Origin: a bacterium
GTDB lineage: Bacteria; Bacteroidota; Bacteroidia; Flavobacteriales; Schleiferiaceae
NCBI GenBank assembly: GCA_016125155.1
Contig: WGMI01000002.1
Location: forward strand, 43,750-107,749
DNA: 64,000 bases
Direction of reading: 5' to 3'
The position numbers and the translations under genes were made by a program. Positions 8,560 to 18,812 of this stretch are shown here, piece by piece. Within the stretch, counting starts at the first letter, position 1. Each line of letters begins with the position of its first letter. Under the pieces are notes generated by a model. It searched no databases. It worked only from the letters and a program-made list of their open reading frames with translations, and had not been told where the DNA came from.

Positions 8560-9941
8560 GATTCGCTCGTAATAGCCAGACGCACCCGGTCTACGAATTG
8601 TTCAGCCCGTTCGAGCGTGGGGGCTTCGGCATAAATCCGCACAATGGGCTCGGTATTCGAAGCGCGCAGATGTACCCACCCCTCGCTAAAGTCCACCTTG
8701 ACCCCGTCGACAGTGGTCAACCGCTCGTCGGCAAAGGCCAGCGCGGCTTTTTGCAGAAAGGCCGAAGCATCGGCCCCAGGGCCCAATTCAATTTTTTGTT
8801 TGCTCATGGCGTATTCGGGATAACGCGCCCGGAGCTCAGAGCACCGCTGACCGCTTTTGGCCAAATGTGTCAAAAACAAAGCGATGCCGACCAAAGCGTC
8901 TCGCCCGTAGTGAAGCCGTGGAACGATGACTCCCCCATTCCCTTCTCCACCAATAACGGCTCCAACTTTCTTCATTTGCTCTACCACATGGACTTCGCCC
9001 ACGGCCGAAGCAAAATAGTCGACCCCGTGCCGGGCGCAAACATCGCTGAGCGCGCGGGAAGAACTGAGATTCGAAACTGCAGGACCTTTTTCTTGAGACA
9101 GCACATAATCGGCACAGGCTACGAGGGTGTATTCTTCTCCGAAGAGCACGCCCTGCTCGGTGACCAAGGCCAATCGATCGACGTCGGGATCGACGGCTAT
9201 GCCGAGATCGCACCCCGTTTGGGCGGTGTGCGAGAGCAAATCACCCAGATGCGCTTGAAGGGGTTCGGGGTTGTGCGCAAATTCTCCGTGGGGTTCGCAG
9301 TGAATTTCTTCGATGCGCTGCACGCCCAAAGCCCGCAACAGCGCGGGAACGGCTATGCCACCCGACGAGTTGACCGCGTCTACCGCTACCTTGAAGTCGG
9401 CTCGGGCAATAGCGTCACGGTCTACCCAATCGAGGGATAGAATGGCCTGAATATGGCGATCGAGCAAATCGTCGGTGGTCCGCAAGGTTCCCAATCCATC
9501 GACGTCGGCATAGTGAACATCGTCGGCTTCGGCCCAAGCCAAAATCTTTGCCCCTTCTGCGGCCGAGATGAACTCTCCTTTGTGGTTGAGCAACTTGAGG
9601 GCGTTCCACTGGCGGGGATTGTGGGAAGCGGTCATAATGATGCCCCCTTGAGCCCCTTCGAACACCACCCCCATTTCGATGGTTGGCGTGGTTGAAAGAC
9701 CCGCATCGACAACGTCAATCCCACTCATGCGCAGGGTTTGAACCACCATGGGCATCAGCATAGGACCGGACAAACGCGCGTCCCGACCCACCACCACCTT
9801 GGGGCGGCGACCCGGAAACGATTCGACAACCCAACGCGCGTAGGCAGAAGCATAGCGGACCGCGTCGAGCGGACTCAGCCCTTCGCCCGGTTTGCCTCCT
9901 ATGGTGCCTCGAATACCCGAAATGGAACGAATCAACGTCAT
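8556..9941 (-). CDS. glmM: Phosphoglucosamine mutase
   Basis: This 461-residue alpha-D-phosphohexomutase carries the phosphoserine motif TASHNPRQWNALKLL (Ser about 106), the metal loop DPDVDRLALV, the sugar-binding GEGNGGVI and the phosphate-binding SNTEPIVRIYAE. GlmM converts glucosamine-6-phosphate to glucosamine-1-phosphate for peptidoglycan and lipid A precursors. A phosphoglucomutase or phosphomannomutase role cannot be excluded. I use the ATG at 9941, not the longer frame to 10019, because a perfect -7 element lies at 9960-9967 inside that extension. It heads a three-gene overlapping operon with two PLP enzymes. Confidence 0.85.
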   Translation of the reverse strand: MTLIRSISGIRGTIGGKPGEGLSPLDAVRYASAYARWVVESFPGRRPKVVVGRDARLSGPMLMPMVVQTLRMSGIDVVDAGLSTTPTIEMGVVFEGAQGGIIMTASHNPRQWNALKLLNHKGEFISAAEGAKILAWAEADDVHYADVDGLGTLRTTDDLLDRHIQAILSLDWVDRDAIARADFKVAVDAVNSSGGIAVPALLRALGVQRIEEIHCEPHGEFAHNPEPLQAHLGDLLSHTAQTGCDLGIAVDPDVDRLALVTEQGVLFGEEYTLVACADYVLSQEKGPAVSNLSSSRALSDVCARHGVDYFASAVGEVHVVEQMKKVGAVIGGEGNGGVIVPRLHYGRDALVGIALFLTHLAKSGQRCSELRARYPEYAMSKQKIELGPGADASAFLQKAALAFADERLTTVDGVKVDFSEGWVHLRASNTEPIVRIYAEAPTLERAEQFVDRVRLAITSES

Positions 9942-9959
9942 GGTGTCGCAACTATGCCG

Positions 9960-9967
9960 CAAAGATA
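9960..9967 (-). promoter_or_regulatory. -7 element TATCTTTG for glmM
   Basis: Read on the minus strand, these bases are TATCTTTG, an exact TAnnTTTG match, 18 bases before the glmM ATG. It supports the shorter glmM start. Confidence 0.5.
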
Positions 9968-10035
9968 GGCCTGCCCCGTGCAGCACATGCGGTCTCGAAC
10001 TGTTCACAAAGCGGTTCAAAACGACTGGGCTGAGC

Positions 10036-10043
10036 TACCTTTG
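10036..10043 (+). promoter_or_regulatory. -7 element TACCTTTG for the TPR-DUF368-aroE unit
   Basis: TACCTTTG matches TAnnTTTG and lies 50 bases before the TPR gene. It is the only good promoter candidate upstream of the overlapping genes to 13175. Confidence 0.5.
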
Positions 10044-10093
10044 CAGCGAGGCTCGGCGGTATTTTTCGAAAGCCAACCTCAACCCCACTGCGC

Positions 10094-11497
10094 ATGGAAG
10101 AATACGACGATCCCGGCCTCGAAGCGTTGGTGCGTCGCTACGAGGAGATGATCGAAGAAGGGCGTACCCAGTTCTTCGACGCCGACGAGTACGAACAGAT
10201 TTCCGACTATTACTACGATACCGGCAAACTGAACAAGGCGCTTCAAACCATTGAGCGCGCCGAAGACCAACATCCGTATTCGTCGGTTTTCCCTTTGCGC
10301 AGAGCCCAGTTCCTCACCGCTGCCGACAAGGTAGACGAGGCGTTGGAAGCCCTGACCAAGGCGGAGCACCTCGATCCAGAAAACCCGGAACTGCTCATGG
10401 CCCGGGGAGCGATTTTCTCCAAACAAGGACAGCACCAAAAGGCCATCGGACTCTTTAAACAGGCCTATTCCCGCCACGAATTTCCCGAAGAGGTCCTCGT
10501 ACACCTCGCCAACGAATACCAAAACATCGGGAACTACGAACTGGCCATCAAGCACTACAAGGAAGTGCTGAGAAACGACCCTGAGGACGATCTCAGCCTC
10601 TACAATTTGTCGCTGTGCTTCGACCTGATCAACAAAAACGACAAAGCCATTGAGTATTTCAATGCCTTTATCAATCAGGAGCCGTATATGGAACAGGCGT
10701 GGTACCACCTCGGGGTGACCTATGCCAAGGAGCGACAAATGGACAAGGCCTTGTGGGCCATCGACTACGCCCTGCTGATCGACGAAGAATTTACGGCAGC
10801 TTATTACGAGAAAGCCCGAATTCTGGAGCGCATGGAGCGTTTTGAAGAAGCAGCCGAAACCTACAGGATGAGCTTCGAAAACGACGAGCCCACGGGGTAT
10901 GGTTTCTACAAAATGGCCAACTGTTACCGCCAGATGGGCGATATGCGCAAGGCCTGGGTCTATTTTACCAAGGCCGTCGCCGAAGATCCCGAATTGGACG
11001 AAGCCCACCTCGAATTGGCCTTGTTATTGGACGAACTCGATCGGAGCCACGAAGCGATTTTCCACGTGCGCAAGGCTGTTCAGCTCGATCCTGAAAACGC
11101 GGACTACCTCTTTTTGTGTGCCGAAGTTCACAACCGCGCCGGGTTGAAAGACGAAGCCTGCGGGTATTACGAAGAAATCATGGCCTTGGGCTATACGGAA
11201 CCCGATTTGTACACCGAATATGCCGAAGTGCTGTTTGATCTGGACGAAATCGAGGAGGGCATGGACCTGCTCTACCGAGGGGCCCAATTGAATCCGCTCA
11301 GCGCAGACATTCGGTTTCGCTTGGCGGGCTATCTGCTGTCGATTCAAGAAACCGACGAAGGGTTGATCTACTTCAAACAAGCCCTCGAAATCGACGCCCA
11401 GCGCGTAGAGTTCTTTTTCGATCTCTTTCCGCAGTTTCTCGACCAGCCCCGGGTTGTGCAGATGATCGATCAGCACAGCAAACAACGCAAAGGATGA
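10094..11497 (+). CDS. Tetratricopeptide repeat protein
   Basis: The whole 467-residue protein is a tandem array of about eleven 34-residue TPR units. Recognisable repeat cores include SDYYYDTGKLNKALQTIERA, NEYQNIGNYELAIKHYKEV and MANCYRQMGDMRKAWVYFTKA. It is acidic and has no signal peptide, so it is probably a cytoplasmic protein-interaction scaffold. The stop overlaps the DUF368 start by four bases. A TPR protein before DUF368, aroE and DUF349 is, to my knowledge, a recurring order in Flavobacteriia, but its partner is unknown. Confidence 0.85.
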   Translation: MEEYDDPGLEALVRRYEEMIEEGRTQFFDADEYEQISDYYYDTGKLNKALQTIERAEDQHPYSSVFPLRRAQFLTAADKVDEALEALTKAEHLDPENPELLMARGAIFSKQGQHQKAIGLFKQAYSRHEFPEEVLVHLANEYQNIGNYELAIKHYKEVLRNDPEDDLSLYNLSLCFDLINKNDKAIEYFNAFINQEPYMEQAWYHLGVTYAKERQMDKALWAIDYALLIDEEFTAAYYEKARILERMERFEEAAETYRMSFENDEPTGYGFYKMANCYRQMGDMRKAWVYFTKAVAEDPELDEAHLELALLLDELDRSHEAIFHVRKAVQLDPENADYLFLCAEVHNRAGLKDEACGYYEEIMALGYTEPDLYTEYAEVLFDLDEIEEGMDLLYRGAQLNPLSADIRFRLAGYLLSIQETDEGLIYFKQALEIDAQRVEFFFDLFPQFLDQPRVVQMIDQHSKQRKG

Positions 11498-12420
11498 CCG
11501 ACCTTTTCAAGCGCTTTTTCCCAGTCTATCTCAAAGGAGTGGGCATGGGTGCCGCCGATGTGGTACCCGGTGTAAGTGGAGGAACCATCGCGTTTATTTC
11601 CGGCATTTACGAACGGCTTATTGGGGCCATTCGCTCAATCGGATGGCCGGCCCTACAGATCTTGTTTCGACAAGGTTTCTCGGCCTTTTGGAGGCACGTA
11701 GACGGGGCGTTTTTACTTTCGTTGTTCCTCGGGATTCTCACCAGCGTGCTCAGCCTTGCTAAGTTGATTGGCTATTTGCTCGAGCACGAAGCCGTGGCCT
11801 TGTGGAGTTTCTTTTTCGGGCTGATTTTGGCGAGTGCCTGGGCGGTGGGGTTCAAAGTCAAGCAATGGAATCCGGTGGCCATCGGTTTTCTGCTCACTGG
11901 AGGCTTGCTGGCTTGGTGGGTGGGCATTGCGACGCCCGCAGAAACCCCCGAGCACTATCCCTTTGTATTTCTCAGTGGGGCCATTGCGATATGCGCCATG
12001 ATTTTGCCGGGCATTTCGGGAAGCTTTATCCTCTTGCTGCTCCGCAAATACGAGTTTATTCTCGACGCCGTCCGCACATTGAACCTCCCTGTTTTGCTCG
12101 TGTTTATGGCGGGTTGTTTCTTGGGTTTGGTTTCGTTTGCCCGTCTGCTCGGGTATTTGTTTCGAAAGTTTCACGATGCCACCATCGCGATGATGATCGG
12201 TTTTATGCTCGGTTCCCTGCCCGTTGTCTGGCCGTGGAAAAACGTCTTGGAGTGGAGGCAAAACAGCCATGGCGAGTCTGTGCCCTTCCGGTACGAAGCC
12301 GTTTGGCCTACTGCTTATTCGGGTGAAGCGCAAATAGGGCTTGCGGTGGGTTTGGCCATCGCAGGGTTTGCGCTGGTCTATGTCATCGAGAAGCGGTTTA
12401 ACCAGTCCGAATCGGTATAG
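11494..12420 (+). CDS. DUF368 membrane protein, polyprenyl-phosphate transporter family
   Basis: A 308-residue membrane protein with about eight segments and the family signature GMGAADVVPGVSGGTIAFISGIYERLI near the N-terminus, echoed halfway by ICAMILPGISGSFILLLL. DUF368 proteins (PopT) have been shown in other bacteria to return undecaprenyl phosphate across the cytoplasmic membrane, a step that recycles the lipid carrier for wall and glycan synthesis. The twin PGxSG motifs are visible here. It overlaps the TPR gene (ATGA) and lies five bases before aroE. The transport role is inferred from the family. Confidence 0.88.
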   Translation: MTDLFKRFFPVYLKGVGMGAADVVPGVSGGTIAFISGIYERLIGAIRSIGWPALQILFRQGFSAFWRHVDGAFLLSLFLGILTSVLSLAKLIGYLLEHEAVALWSFFFGLILASAWAVGFKVKQWNPVAIGFLLTGGLLAWWVGIATPAETPEHYPFVFLSGAIAICAMILPGISGSFILLLLRKYEFILDAVRTLNLPVLLVFMAGCFLGLVSFARLLGYLFRKFHDATIAMMIGFMLGSLPVVWPWKNVLEWRQNSHGESVPFRYEAVWPTAYSGEAQIGLAVGLAIAGFALVYVIEKRFNQSESV

Positions 12421-12425
12421 CCCCG

Positions 12426-13175
12426 GTGCCCGCCGCTCCGCGATTCGAACTCGGCTTGATTGGCAAGCCGCTCGAGCACAGCTTTTCTCCGGCCTTTTTT
12501 GAACGACTTTGGAAAGAACGCGGGCTGAGTCGGCAGGGGCGCTATCGGCTCTTCGAATTGGACGACATCGGAGATTTGCCCGGGCTGCTCGAACGCGAGT
12601 CCCTCTTGGGTTTCAATGTTACCCTGCCCTTCAAACAAAGCGTACTGCCCTTTTTGGATGCGCTCGACGCGCATGCCCGCTCTATGGGTTCGGTCAATAC
12701 GGTATTGATCAAGGGCGGCATCCTCATGGGGTTCAACACCGATTGGATCGGCTTTCAACAGTGCCTGCGGCAGGTCTACCCCGGTACTCTTCCTCAAAAT
12801 GCCCTGGTATTGGGAACGGGTGGTGCCTCTAAAGCGGTTTGCTATGCCCTCGGGCAGTGGAACATCCCGTTCGAAGTGGTTTCGAGATCGGGTCCGAACG
12901 ACTACGAAAGTCTAAAGGGGCGTTTGGGTGGTTTTGACTGCATTGTCCATTGCACGCCTTTGGGTACGTATCCCAGGGTTTCAGAAAGCCCCCCACTCCC
13001 CTACAACGAACTCCATCCGGGGCAAAGGCTTATCGATTTGGTGTACAATCCCCCGACTACGCGGTTTATGCACGAGGGGATCAAACGGGGGTTGAAGGCG
13101 GTCAATGGGCAGTCTATGCTCGAGGCCCAGGCCCTCGAAGCCTGGAAAATTTGGGAGCGCTTTGCGGAGATTTAA
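12426..13175 (+). CDS. aroE: Shikimate dehydrogenase
   Basis: A 249-residue enzyme that reduces 3-dehydroshikimate to shikimate in aromatic amino acid synthesis. The shikimate-binding serines are in LEHSFSPAFF (19 and 21), the catalytic lysine in NVTLPFKQSV (about 70) and the catalytic aspartate in FNTDWIGF (about 106). The NADP-binding glycine loop is LGTGGASKAV. It starts with GTG five bases after DUF368. The next gene's frame runs into aroE, but the real start of that gene lies beyond the aroE stop. Confidence 0.93.
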   Translation: MPAAPRFELGLIGKPLEHSFSPAFFERLWKERGLSRQGRYRLFELDDIGDLPGLLERESLLGFNVTLPFKQSVLPFLDALDAHARSMGSVNTVLIKGGILMGFNTDWIGFQQCLRQVYPGTLPQNALVLGTGGASKAVCYALGQWNIPFEVVSRSGPNDYESLKGRLGGFDCIVHCTPLGTYPRVSESPPLPYNELHPGQRLIDLVYNPPTTRFMHEGIKRGLKAVNGQSMLEAQALEAWKIWERFAEI

Positions 13176-13218
13176 CGGAAGAATCGCACAGGATGCGCCA
13201 GACGCCTCAGGCTTTCGC

Positions 13219-13226
13219 TATTTTTG
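13219..13226 (+). promoter_or_regulatory. -7 element TATTTTTG for the DUF349 gene
   Basis: An exact TAnnTTTG match 29 bases before the ATG at 13256. It suggests DUF349-uvrB can be transcribed independently of aroE. Confidence 0.45.
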
Positions 13227-13255
13227 GCGGGAAACCGTCAACTGCCCTGCTCCCC

Positions 13256-15310
13256 ATGGAGAATCAACACAACGAGGAGTTCCCCATCGAGAACTCTGCT
13301 GCGAACCCGATCGAACTGGTCCAAACCCAGGAAAAAGCCCCAGAACCTGAGGCTTCTCAGACCGAGCCGAACAATGACTCAACGGCCGATCCTGCGCCCG
13401 TTTTGGAGACCGAAACCGCGCCCGAAGCGGTAGAAATGGCTTCAGAAGTTGAAGTTCACCCTGTTGTAGAAAACTCAGAAGCCCCTGAAAATCGGTCGGT
13501 TGATACAAATGAAAACCCCAAAGCCGAAGCACCCTTAGAGGCACGAGTAGACGAAGGGGAACCCGAAGCGGTAGAATCGGAAGACCACGCAGAGCACGAA
13601 GAACTCCCCGACCTCGGTTCTTTGGAAACCGAGGAACTGATTGCGCTGGCCGCCAAGTTGTTGGCCGAACGCGAAATCGCAGGTCTTCGCAATCCGATGG
13701 AATCGATCCAAGCCGTGTTGACCGACCGTTTCGATACCGATTATCGGTCTCAGCTCGAGGTTTTTAAGGCCGGGGGTGGCAACGAAATCGATTTTCGCGC
13801 GGAGTTGCCCCTGAAGGATGAGTTCCGCAAGGTGTTTCAACAATACAAAAACAAGCGCCGGGACTACTACCAACTCATGGAGTCCCAGCTCAAAAAGAAC
13901 CTCGAACTCAAGCAAGGCATCATCGAGGAACTCAGAACCCTCGCCCAGCGCCAAGACAACGTCGGCTCGTCATTTCAAGAGTTTCGGGCGCTTCAAGACC
14001 GTTGGAAGGCGATTGGCCCCGTGCCCAAAGCGGACAGCGACGAACTCTGGAAGACGTACCATTTCCACATCGACAATTTCTACGACCTGGTCCGCCTCGA
14101 TCGGGAATTGCGCGATTTGGACTTCAAGCACAACCTCGCGCTCAAAACCGAATTGTGCCAAAAGGCCGAAGCCTTGGTTGAAGAAGAAAAACTGGGCGAA
14201 GCCCTCTCCAAGCTCAATACCCTCCACCGAGAGTGGAAGGAAATTGGTCCGGTAGACCGCGAACACCGGGAAGTGCTGTGGCAGCGGTTTAAAGCCGCCA
14301 CGCATCAAATGCACGTTCGGCGAGAAGAAGCCCAGCGCAAGAGCGCGGAAGAGCTCGAGCAGCGGTTGGTAGAGCAAGAAGAGCGGCTCATGGCCCTAGA
14401 GGCATTTGGGTGGGAGGGGATCGAAAAGCACTCGGGATGGCAAAAGGCCACCGAGGAGATCGGCGTTTTGTTCGAAGCGTTCAAAAAGCTCGGTCGCCCG
14501 CGTCACCCCAAGAGCGAAGAGCTGTGGAACCGGGCCTTGACCCACTACCGCGGCTTTTTGCACACCAAGAATCAGTTCTACAAAGAGGTCAAGTCGGTTC
14601 AGAAGGAAAACCTCAAGCGCAAGCTCGAAATGGTGGCCCGGGCCGAAGCGCTGAAAGACAGCGAAGACTGGAACCACGCCGCCCGAGAATTGCGCAAACT
14701 CCAGGACGACTGGAAGCAAGTGGGTCCCGTGGCAGCCCGCGATGCAGACCGAACGTGGAAGGCCTTCCGCTCGGCCTGTAACCATTTTTTCGATCGGCTC
14801 AAGCAGCGGCACAAAGCGGAAGAAGACAAGCAAGACCAGCAGGTACAGGCCAAGCAGTCCGTACTCGACAAGTTGAAGAGCGCGGTGGAACAACCCGAAG
14901 CGCTGAGCTTGGAAACGGTGGAAACGCTGTCTGCCGAGTTTAGGAACCTCGGAAGGGGCAGTCAGAAAGAGCGGAATGTGGAACGCGATTTCGACCAGTG
15001 GGTGCGCAAGGCCTATGTAGCGCTCAACATCGATCAGGAAGAGTTGGAGCGCAAGCACTTCCAGGCCCGCGTGGAACGGATGTCGAGCTCGGGAGACGTA
15101 GACGCCCTCGATCGGGAACGCGAGCACCTGCGCCGCAAAATGGACGAACTGCAAAAGGACCTTCGGCAGTTGGAAAACAATATTTTGTTCTTCAGCAGCG
15201 GCAAAAAAGCCAATCCTTTCCTGACCCAAATCGAAGCTGAAATTGCCGCCAAGCGCACCACCTTGGAGGAGATCAAGGGGCAGTTGCGCACCTTGTCCAA
15301 GAGCGTTTGA
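13256..15310 (+). CDS. DUF349 domain-containing protein
   Basis: This 684-residue protein has an acidic, low-complexity first 120 residues, then a run of repeated units of about 75 residues with the DUF349 pattern: W after a short helix, as in FRALQDRWKAIGPVPK, LHREWKEIGPV and LQDDWKQVGPVAARD. A coiled coil closes it (about residues 570-684). DUF349 proteins are almost universal in Bacteroidota near aroE. The function is not established. I reject the longer frame from 12950 because its first hundred residues are out-of-frame aroE. Confidence 0.85.
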   Translation: MENQHNEEFPIENSAANPIELVQTQEKAPEPEASQTEPNNDSTADPAPVLETETAPEAVEMASEVEVHPVVENSEAPENRSVDTNENPKAEAPLEARVDEGEPEAVESEDHAEHEELPDLGSLETEELIALAAKLLAEREIAGLRNPMESIQAVLTDRFDTDYRSQLEVFKAGGGNEIDFRAELPLKDEFRKVFQQYKNKRRDYYQLMESQLKKNLELKQGIIEELRTLAQRQDNVGSSFQEFRALQDRWKAIGPVPKADSDELWKTYHFHIDNFYDLVRLDRELRDLDFKHNLALKTELCQKAEALVEEEKLGEALSKLNTLHREWKEIGPVDREHREVLWQRFKAATHQMHVRREEAQRKSAEELEQRLVEQEERLMALEAFGWEGIEKHSGWQKATEEIGVLFEAFKKLGRPRHPKSEELWNRALTHYRGFLHTKNQFYKEVKSVQKENLKRKLEMVARAEALKDSEDWNHAARELRKLQDDWKQVGPVAARDADRTWKAFRSACNHFFDRLKQRHKAEEDKQDQQVQAKQSVLDKLKSAVEQPEALSLETVETLSAEFRNLGRGSQKERNVERDFDQWVRKAYVALNIDQEELERKHFQARVERMSSSGDVDALDREREHLRRKMDELQKDLRQLENNILFFSSGKKANPFLTQIEAEIAAKRTTLEEIKGQLRTLSKSV

Positions 15311-15319
15311 ACCGGGTGC

Positions 15320-17344
15320 ATGGATTTTAAAATCGAGGCCGATTTTCGTCCCACAGGCGACCAGCCAGCGGCCATTGACGCCTTGGTGGAGGGACTCGAT
15401 CGGGGGGAAAAGTACCAGACCCTCTTGGGGGTCACGGGCTCGGGCAAGACGTTTACGGTGGCCAATGTCATTGAGCGCGTTCAGCGCCCCACCTTGGTCT
15501 TGAGCCACAACAAGACCCTGGCAGCCCAATTGTATGGGGAGTTCAAGCAGTTCTTTCCGCAGAACGCGGTCGAGTATTTCGTCTCGTACTACGACTACTA
15601 CCAGCCCGAGGCCTATATCCCGAGCTCGGGTACCTACATCGAGAAAGATCTGTCGATCAACGCCGAGATCGAAAAAATGCGGCTCAGCACTACCTCTGCC
15701 CTGCTCTCAGGCCGCAGGGATGTTTTGGTCGTGGCCTCGGTTTCCTGTTTGTACGGCATCGGCAACCCCGATTCGTTTTACGGGCAAATGATCGAGCTGG
15801 CCCTGGGACAGCGCATTGCGCGCAACCAGCTCTTGCACGCCTTGGTGGCCGCGCTCTACAGCCGTACCGAAGCCGATGTGGGGCGGGGACAATTCCGGGT
15901 CAAGGGCGACGTGGTCGAAGTGTTTCCGGCTTATGGGGACCAAACGGTCCGGATTCACTTTTGGGGAGACGAAATCGAGCGAATCGAAATGCTCAATGCC
16001 ATCGACCCTTCTATGGCAGAATCGCTGGAGGGCATTCGAATCTTTCCCGCCAACCTGTTCGTCACCGACAAAGACCAGCTCAACCGAGCCATTCACCAAA
16101 TTCAAGACGATTTGGTGGCCCAAATCCGCTTTTTTTCGGATCAAACCAAATTGCTCGAAGCCAAGCGCATTGAAGAGCGAACCAACTTCGATTTGGAGAT
16201 GATTCGGGAGCTCGGTTATTGCTCGGGCATCGAGAACTACAGCCGCTATTTGGATGGACGAGAACCTGGAACCCGACCGTTTTGCCTGCTCGACTATTTT
16301 CCCAAGGACTTTTTGATGGTGATCGACGAAAGCCACGTTACCGTACCCCAGGTTCGGGCCATGTACGGGGGCGACCGATCGCGCAAAATCAACCTGGTCG
16401 AATACGGATTCCGCTTGCCCGCGGCCCTCGACAACCGCCCTTTGCGGTTTGAGGAATTCGAAGAGCTTCAAAATCAGGTGCTTCATGTAAGTGCTACCCC
16501 GGCCGACTATGAACTCGAGCGCAGTGGAGGGTCTTTTGTTCAGCAATTGATTCGACCCACGGGTTTGCTCGATCCGCGCATTGAAGTGCGTCCCAGCGAA
16601 CACCAAGTCGACGATCTTATGGAGGAAATCCGCCTCCGGGTAGAGCGAGACGAGCGGGTTTTGGTCACCACGCTCACGAAGCGGATGGCCGAAGAGCTCA
16701 CGAAGTACCTGACCCGCTATGGCATTCGATGTCGGTATGTGCATTCCGATGTTGACACTCTAGAACGCGTTGAGATTATGCGCGATTTGCGCCTGGGGTT
16801 GTTCGATGTACTCATTGGGGTCAATTTGTTGCGCGAAGGCCTTGATTTGCCCGAAGTGAGTCTGGTGGCCATTCTCGATGCGGACAAAGAGGGATTTCTC
16901 CGGTCAGAGCGCTCATTGGTTCAGACCATCGGTCGGGCGGCCCGCCACATCGAGGGTTTGGCGATTTTATACGCCGACAAAATGACCGACAGCATGGCCA
17001 AAACCATTGCTGAAACCGAGCGCAGGCGCAGCATTCAAGAGGCCTACAACAAAGCCCACGACAAAAAACCCGAGGCGCTGCGCAAATCGCGGGAGCAGAT
17101 TTTGGCCCAAAGCCGTGCGGCCGGAGCCCCTGTGCCCTACGAATCGGAACTCCAGGCGGCTGTTCAGCGCAAAATGCAGGAGCCCAGCGCGCAGTACAAC
17201 ACCAGAGAGGGGCTCGAAAAGGAAATTGCCCGGGTGCGCAAAGAGATGGAAAAGGCGGCCAAAGCCTTGGATTTTATCGAAGCCGCGGTGCAGCGCGATG
17301 TGCTCCTCGCTCTGGAAGCCAAGCGGTCAACGGTTCGGGCGTAG
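15320..17344 (+). CDS. uvrB: Excinuclease ABC subunit B
   Basis: The full-length 674-residue helicase-like damage verifier of nucleotide excision repair. The Walker A motif is [16 protein letters not shown] (about 37-44). The aromatic beta-hairpin that probes DNA is in [15 protein letters not shown]. The DEAD-like motif is [11 protein letters not shown] and motif VI is QTIGRAARH. The C-terminal UvrC-binding UVR region is present near [20 protein letters not shown]. It begins nine bases after the DUF349 stop and overlaps the convergent porin gene by 18 bases. Confidence 0.97.
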   Translation: MDFKIEADFRPTGDQPAAIDALVEGLDRGEKYQTLLGVTGSGKTFTVANVIERVQRPTLVLSHNKTLAAQLYGEFKQFFPQNAVEYFVSYYDYYQPEAYIPSSGTYIEKDLSINAEIEKMRLSTTSALLSGRRDVLVVASVSCLYGIGNPDSFYGQMIELALGQRIARNQLLHALVAALYSRTEADVGRGQFRVKGDVVEVFPAYGDQTVRIHFWGDEIERIEMLNAIDPSMAESLEGIRIFPANLFVTDKDQLNRAIHQIQDDLVAQIRFFSDQTKLLEAKRIEERTNFDLEMIRELGYCSGIENYSRYLDGREPGTRPFCLLDYFPKDFLMVIDESHVTVPQVRAMYGGDRSRKINLVEYGFRLPAALDNRPLRFEEFEELQNQVLHVSATPADYELERSGGSFVQQLIRPTGLLDPRIEVRPSEHQVDDLMEEIRLRVERDERVLVTTLTKRMAEELTKYLTRYGIRCRYVHSDVDTLERVEIMRDLRLGLFDVLIGVNLLREGLDLPEVSLVAILDADKEGFLRSERSLVQTIGRAARHIEGLAILYADKMTDSMAKTIAETERRRSIQEAYNKAHDKKPEALRKSREQILAQSRAAGAPVPYESELQAAVQRKMQEPSAQYNTREGLEKEIARVRKEMEKAAKALDFIEAAVQRDVLLALEAKRSTVRA

Positions 17345-18772
17345 GGCTCTTTCGGATTCGTCAAAGTTGAGCGCAAAGCTCACGATAAGGGCCGCGCCGT
17401 ATTGGTGCACATCCCCTTGGGCGGTCAGGTTTTGCAAAAAAGCAAACAGGTCGAGCGGATCGCTGTCCGAATTGGGCGCCGCGGTTGCTCTTCCTCCATA
17501 CGACAACTGCGTGCCGAATATCCATTCCGTATTTCGCCATTCGTAGTGGGCGCCCAGATTCAGGTGGTACATATTCCAATTCATGCGCTCCAATCGAAAT
17601 CCGCGACTCGATGATCCGCTTCCATAGGCAAACGACAGGTTGCTGCGCACCGAGGCGAGCAACTGCAAGTCGTTCGAAAGGGTTTTAGAGGCTGAAATAC
17701 TCCAATTGAGCAGCGATCGGTTGCCCCCCCAAACCTCGGTTTCTCCGGGTTCAAAACCAGATGTCGCTCCTTGATTTCGAATAATGTCCGCTTGAACTTC
17801 GGGTATGATGACATACGGGTCGAGGGCCGACTCGTAGTTCAGCGCCAGCGAAACGGTCCATTTGGGCGCGCTGCGACTAACCCCGAGCGCCACGGACCAG
17901 GGATAGCGGTATCGGGGATCTAAGTCGTCTTCAAGGGCCGAGATGAGGAAGTTGGATCCCGAATCCGACTCCTGTATCCATTCCCTTCGCTCATAGCCCA
18001 TTTTGCCATCTCGATAGACGGAGAACCCGGGCAGTGTTAGGGTCAAACCCGCCGACCATGGATCGCTTTTCCAGTTGACCCCCCCTTTGAGTTGAACCGA
18101 GGCCTGAAGGATTTTTACGTCTCGTTCAATTCCAGAATAGGCGTTGTATGAGGCCAATGAGTCGTCTTGCCGCCAATCGAATTGAGCCGATTCGACAAAA
18201 AGGTGGTTGCGGTAGATTCCGAAAATGCTGAACCCAATTCCCCAGTGCTCCGAAACGCGGTACCCAGAGCCAAAGACCCCCACGGTTTCGCGCAAATCAC
18301 TCAACAGATTGTATCGACCAATCAATTCCCCTCCTGGGTCGGCATCGAGGATTGCATTGCTCAATCCACTGTAAATGATCCTTCCTATTCCCCGCTGGTA
18401 TAGCGCATAACCAAATGCCTGTCTCTTTCCAAACAGCGGCGTCTGTACGTCCCCTGCCAAAATGCCTGGAAGCGTGTTGACGAGCTGAACGCCAATATCT
18501 CGCCCCGGACCCAGGGCATCCTGGAAATCGATAAAATTGTAGTTGAACGTCAGACCGTTAAAGCTGATCCCCGATCCCTGTTCGCCGGGAAAAGCCAAGG
18601 TTGCCGGATTGACCACCACGGCACTTCGGTCAACCCGATTGCTCAAGGCCGAGCCATACAATAGTGAATTGACGGTCCCAATGGGAACCGTTTCGTAGTG
18701 GTTGTCTTGGCCTGAAGATTCGCAGAACCCCAGAACCGCCATCCCCATCGCCCAGAACCGAATCGACCTCAT
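17327..18772 (-). CDS. OmpP1/FadL-type outer-membrane transport protein
   Basis: A 481-residue protein with an N-terminal signal peptide (about 1-21, ending near CESSGQ). It then has the opening typical of FadL-like barrels: many small residues, [19 protein letters not shown]. The rest alternates in the manner of beta strands and ends close to a strand rich in aromatic residues. FadL-type porins carry hydrophobic molecules such as fatty acids through the outer membrane. The ligand here is unknown. It lies 40 bases downstream of icd on the same strand. Confidence 0.7.
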   Translation of the reverse strand: MRSIRFWAMGMAVLGFCESSGQDNHYETVPIGTVNSLLYGSALSNRVDRSAVVVNPATLAFPGEQGSGISFNGLTFNYNFIDFQDALGPGRDIGVQLVNTLPGILAGDVQTPLFGKRQAFGYALYQRGIGRIIYSGLSNAILDADPGGELIGRYNLLSDLRETVGVFGSGYRVSEHWGIGFSIFGIYRNHLFVESAQFDWRQDDSLASYNAYSGIERDVKILQASVQLKGGVNWKSDPWSAGLTLTLPGFSVYRDGKMGYERREWIQESDSGSNFLISALEDDLDPRYRYPWSVALGVSRSAPKWTVSLALNYESALDPYVIIPEVQADIIRNQGATSGFEPGETEVWGGNRSLLNWSISASKTLSNDLQLLASVRSNLSFAYGSGSSSRGFRLERMNWNMYHLNLGAHYEWRNTEWIFGTQLSYGGRATAAPNSDSDPLDLFAFLQNLTAQGDVHQYGAALIVSFALNFDESERALRPNR

Positions 18773-18812
18773 AGAAGCCGAAAATACGGCAGCCTACGAG
18801 GCCATCGGCTCA

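Noticed and set aside
12950..13255. N-terminal extension of the DUF349 protein
   Set aside because: Those codons are an out-of-frame reading of aroE. A -7 element and an ATG at 13256 give a better start.
14396..15529. 377-codon open frame on the minus strand
   Set aside because: Antisense to the DUF349 and uvrB genes, of shadow composition.
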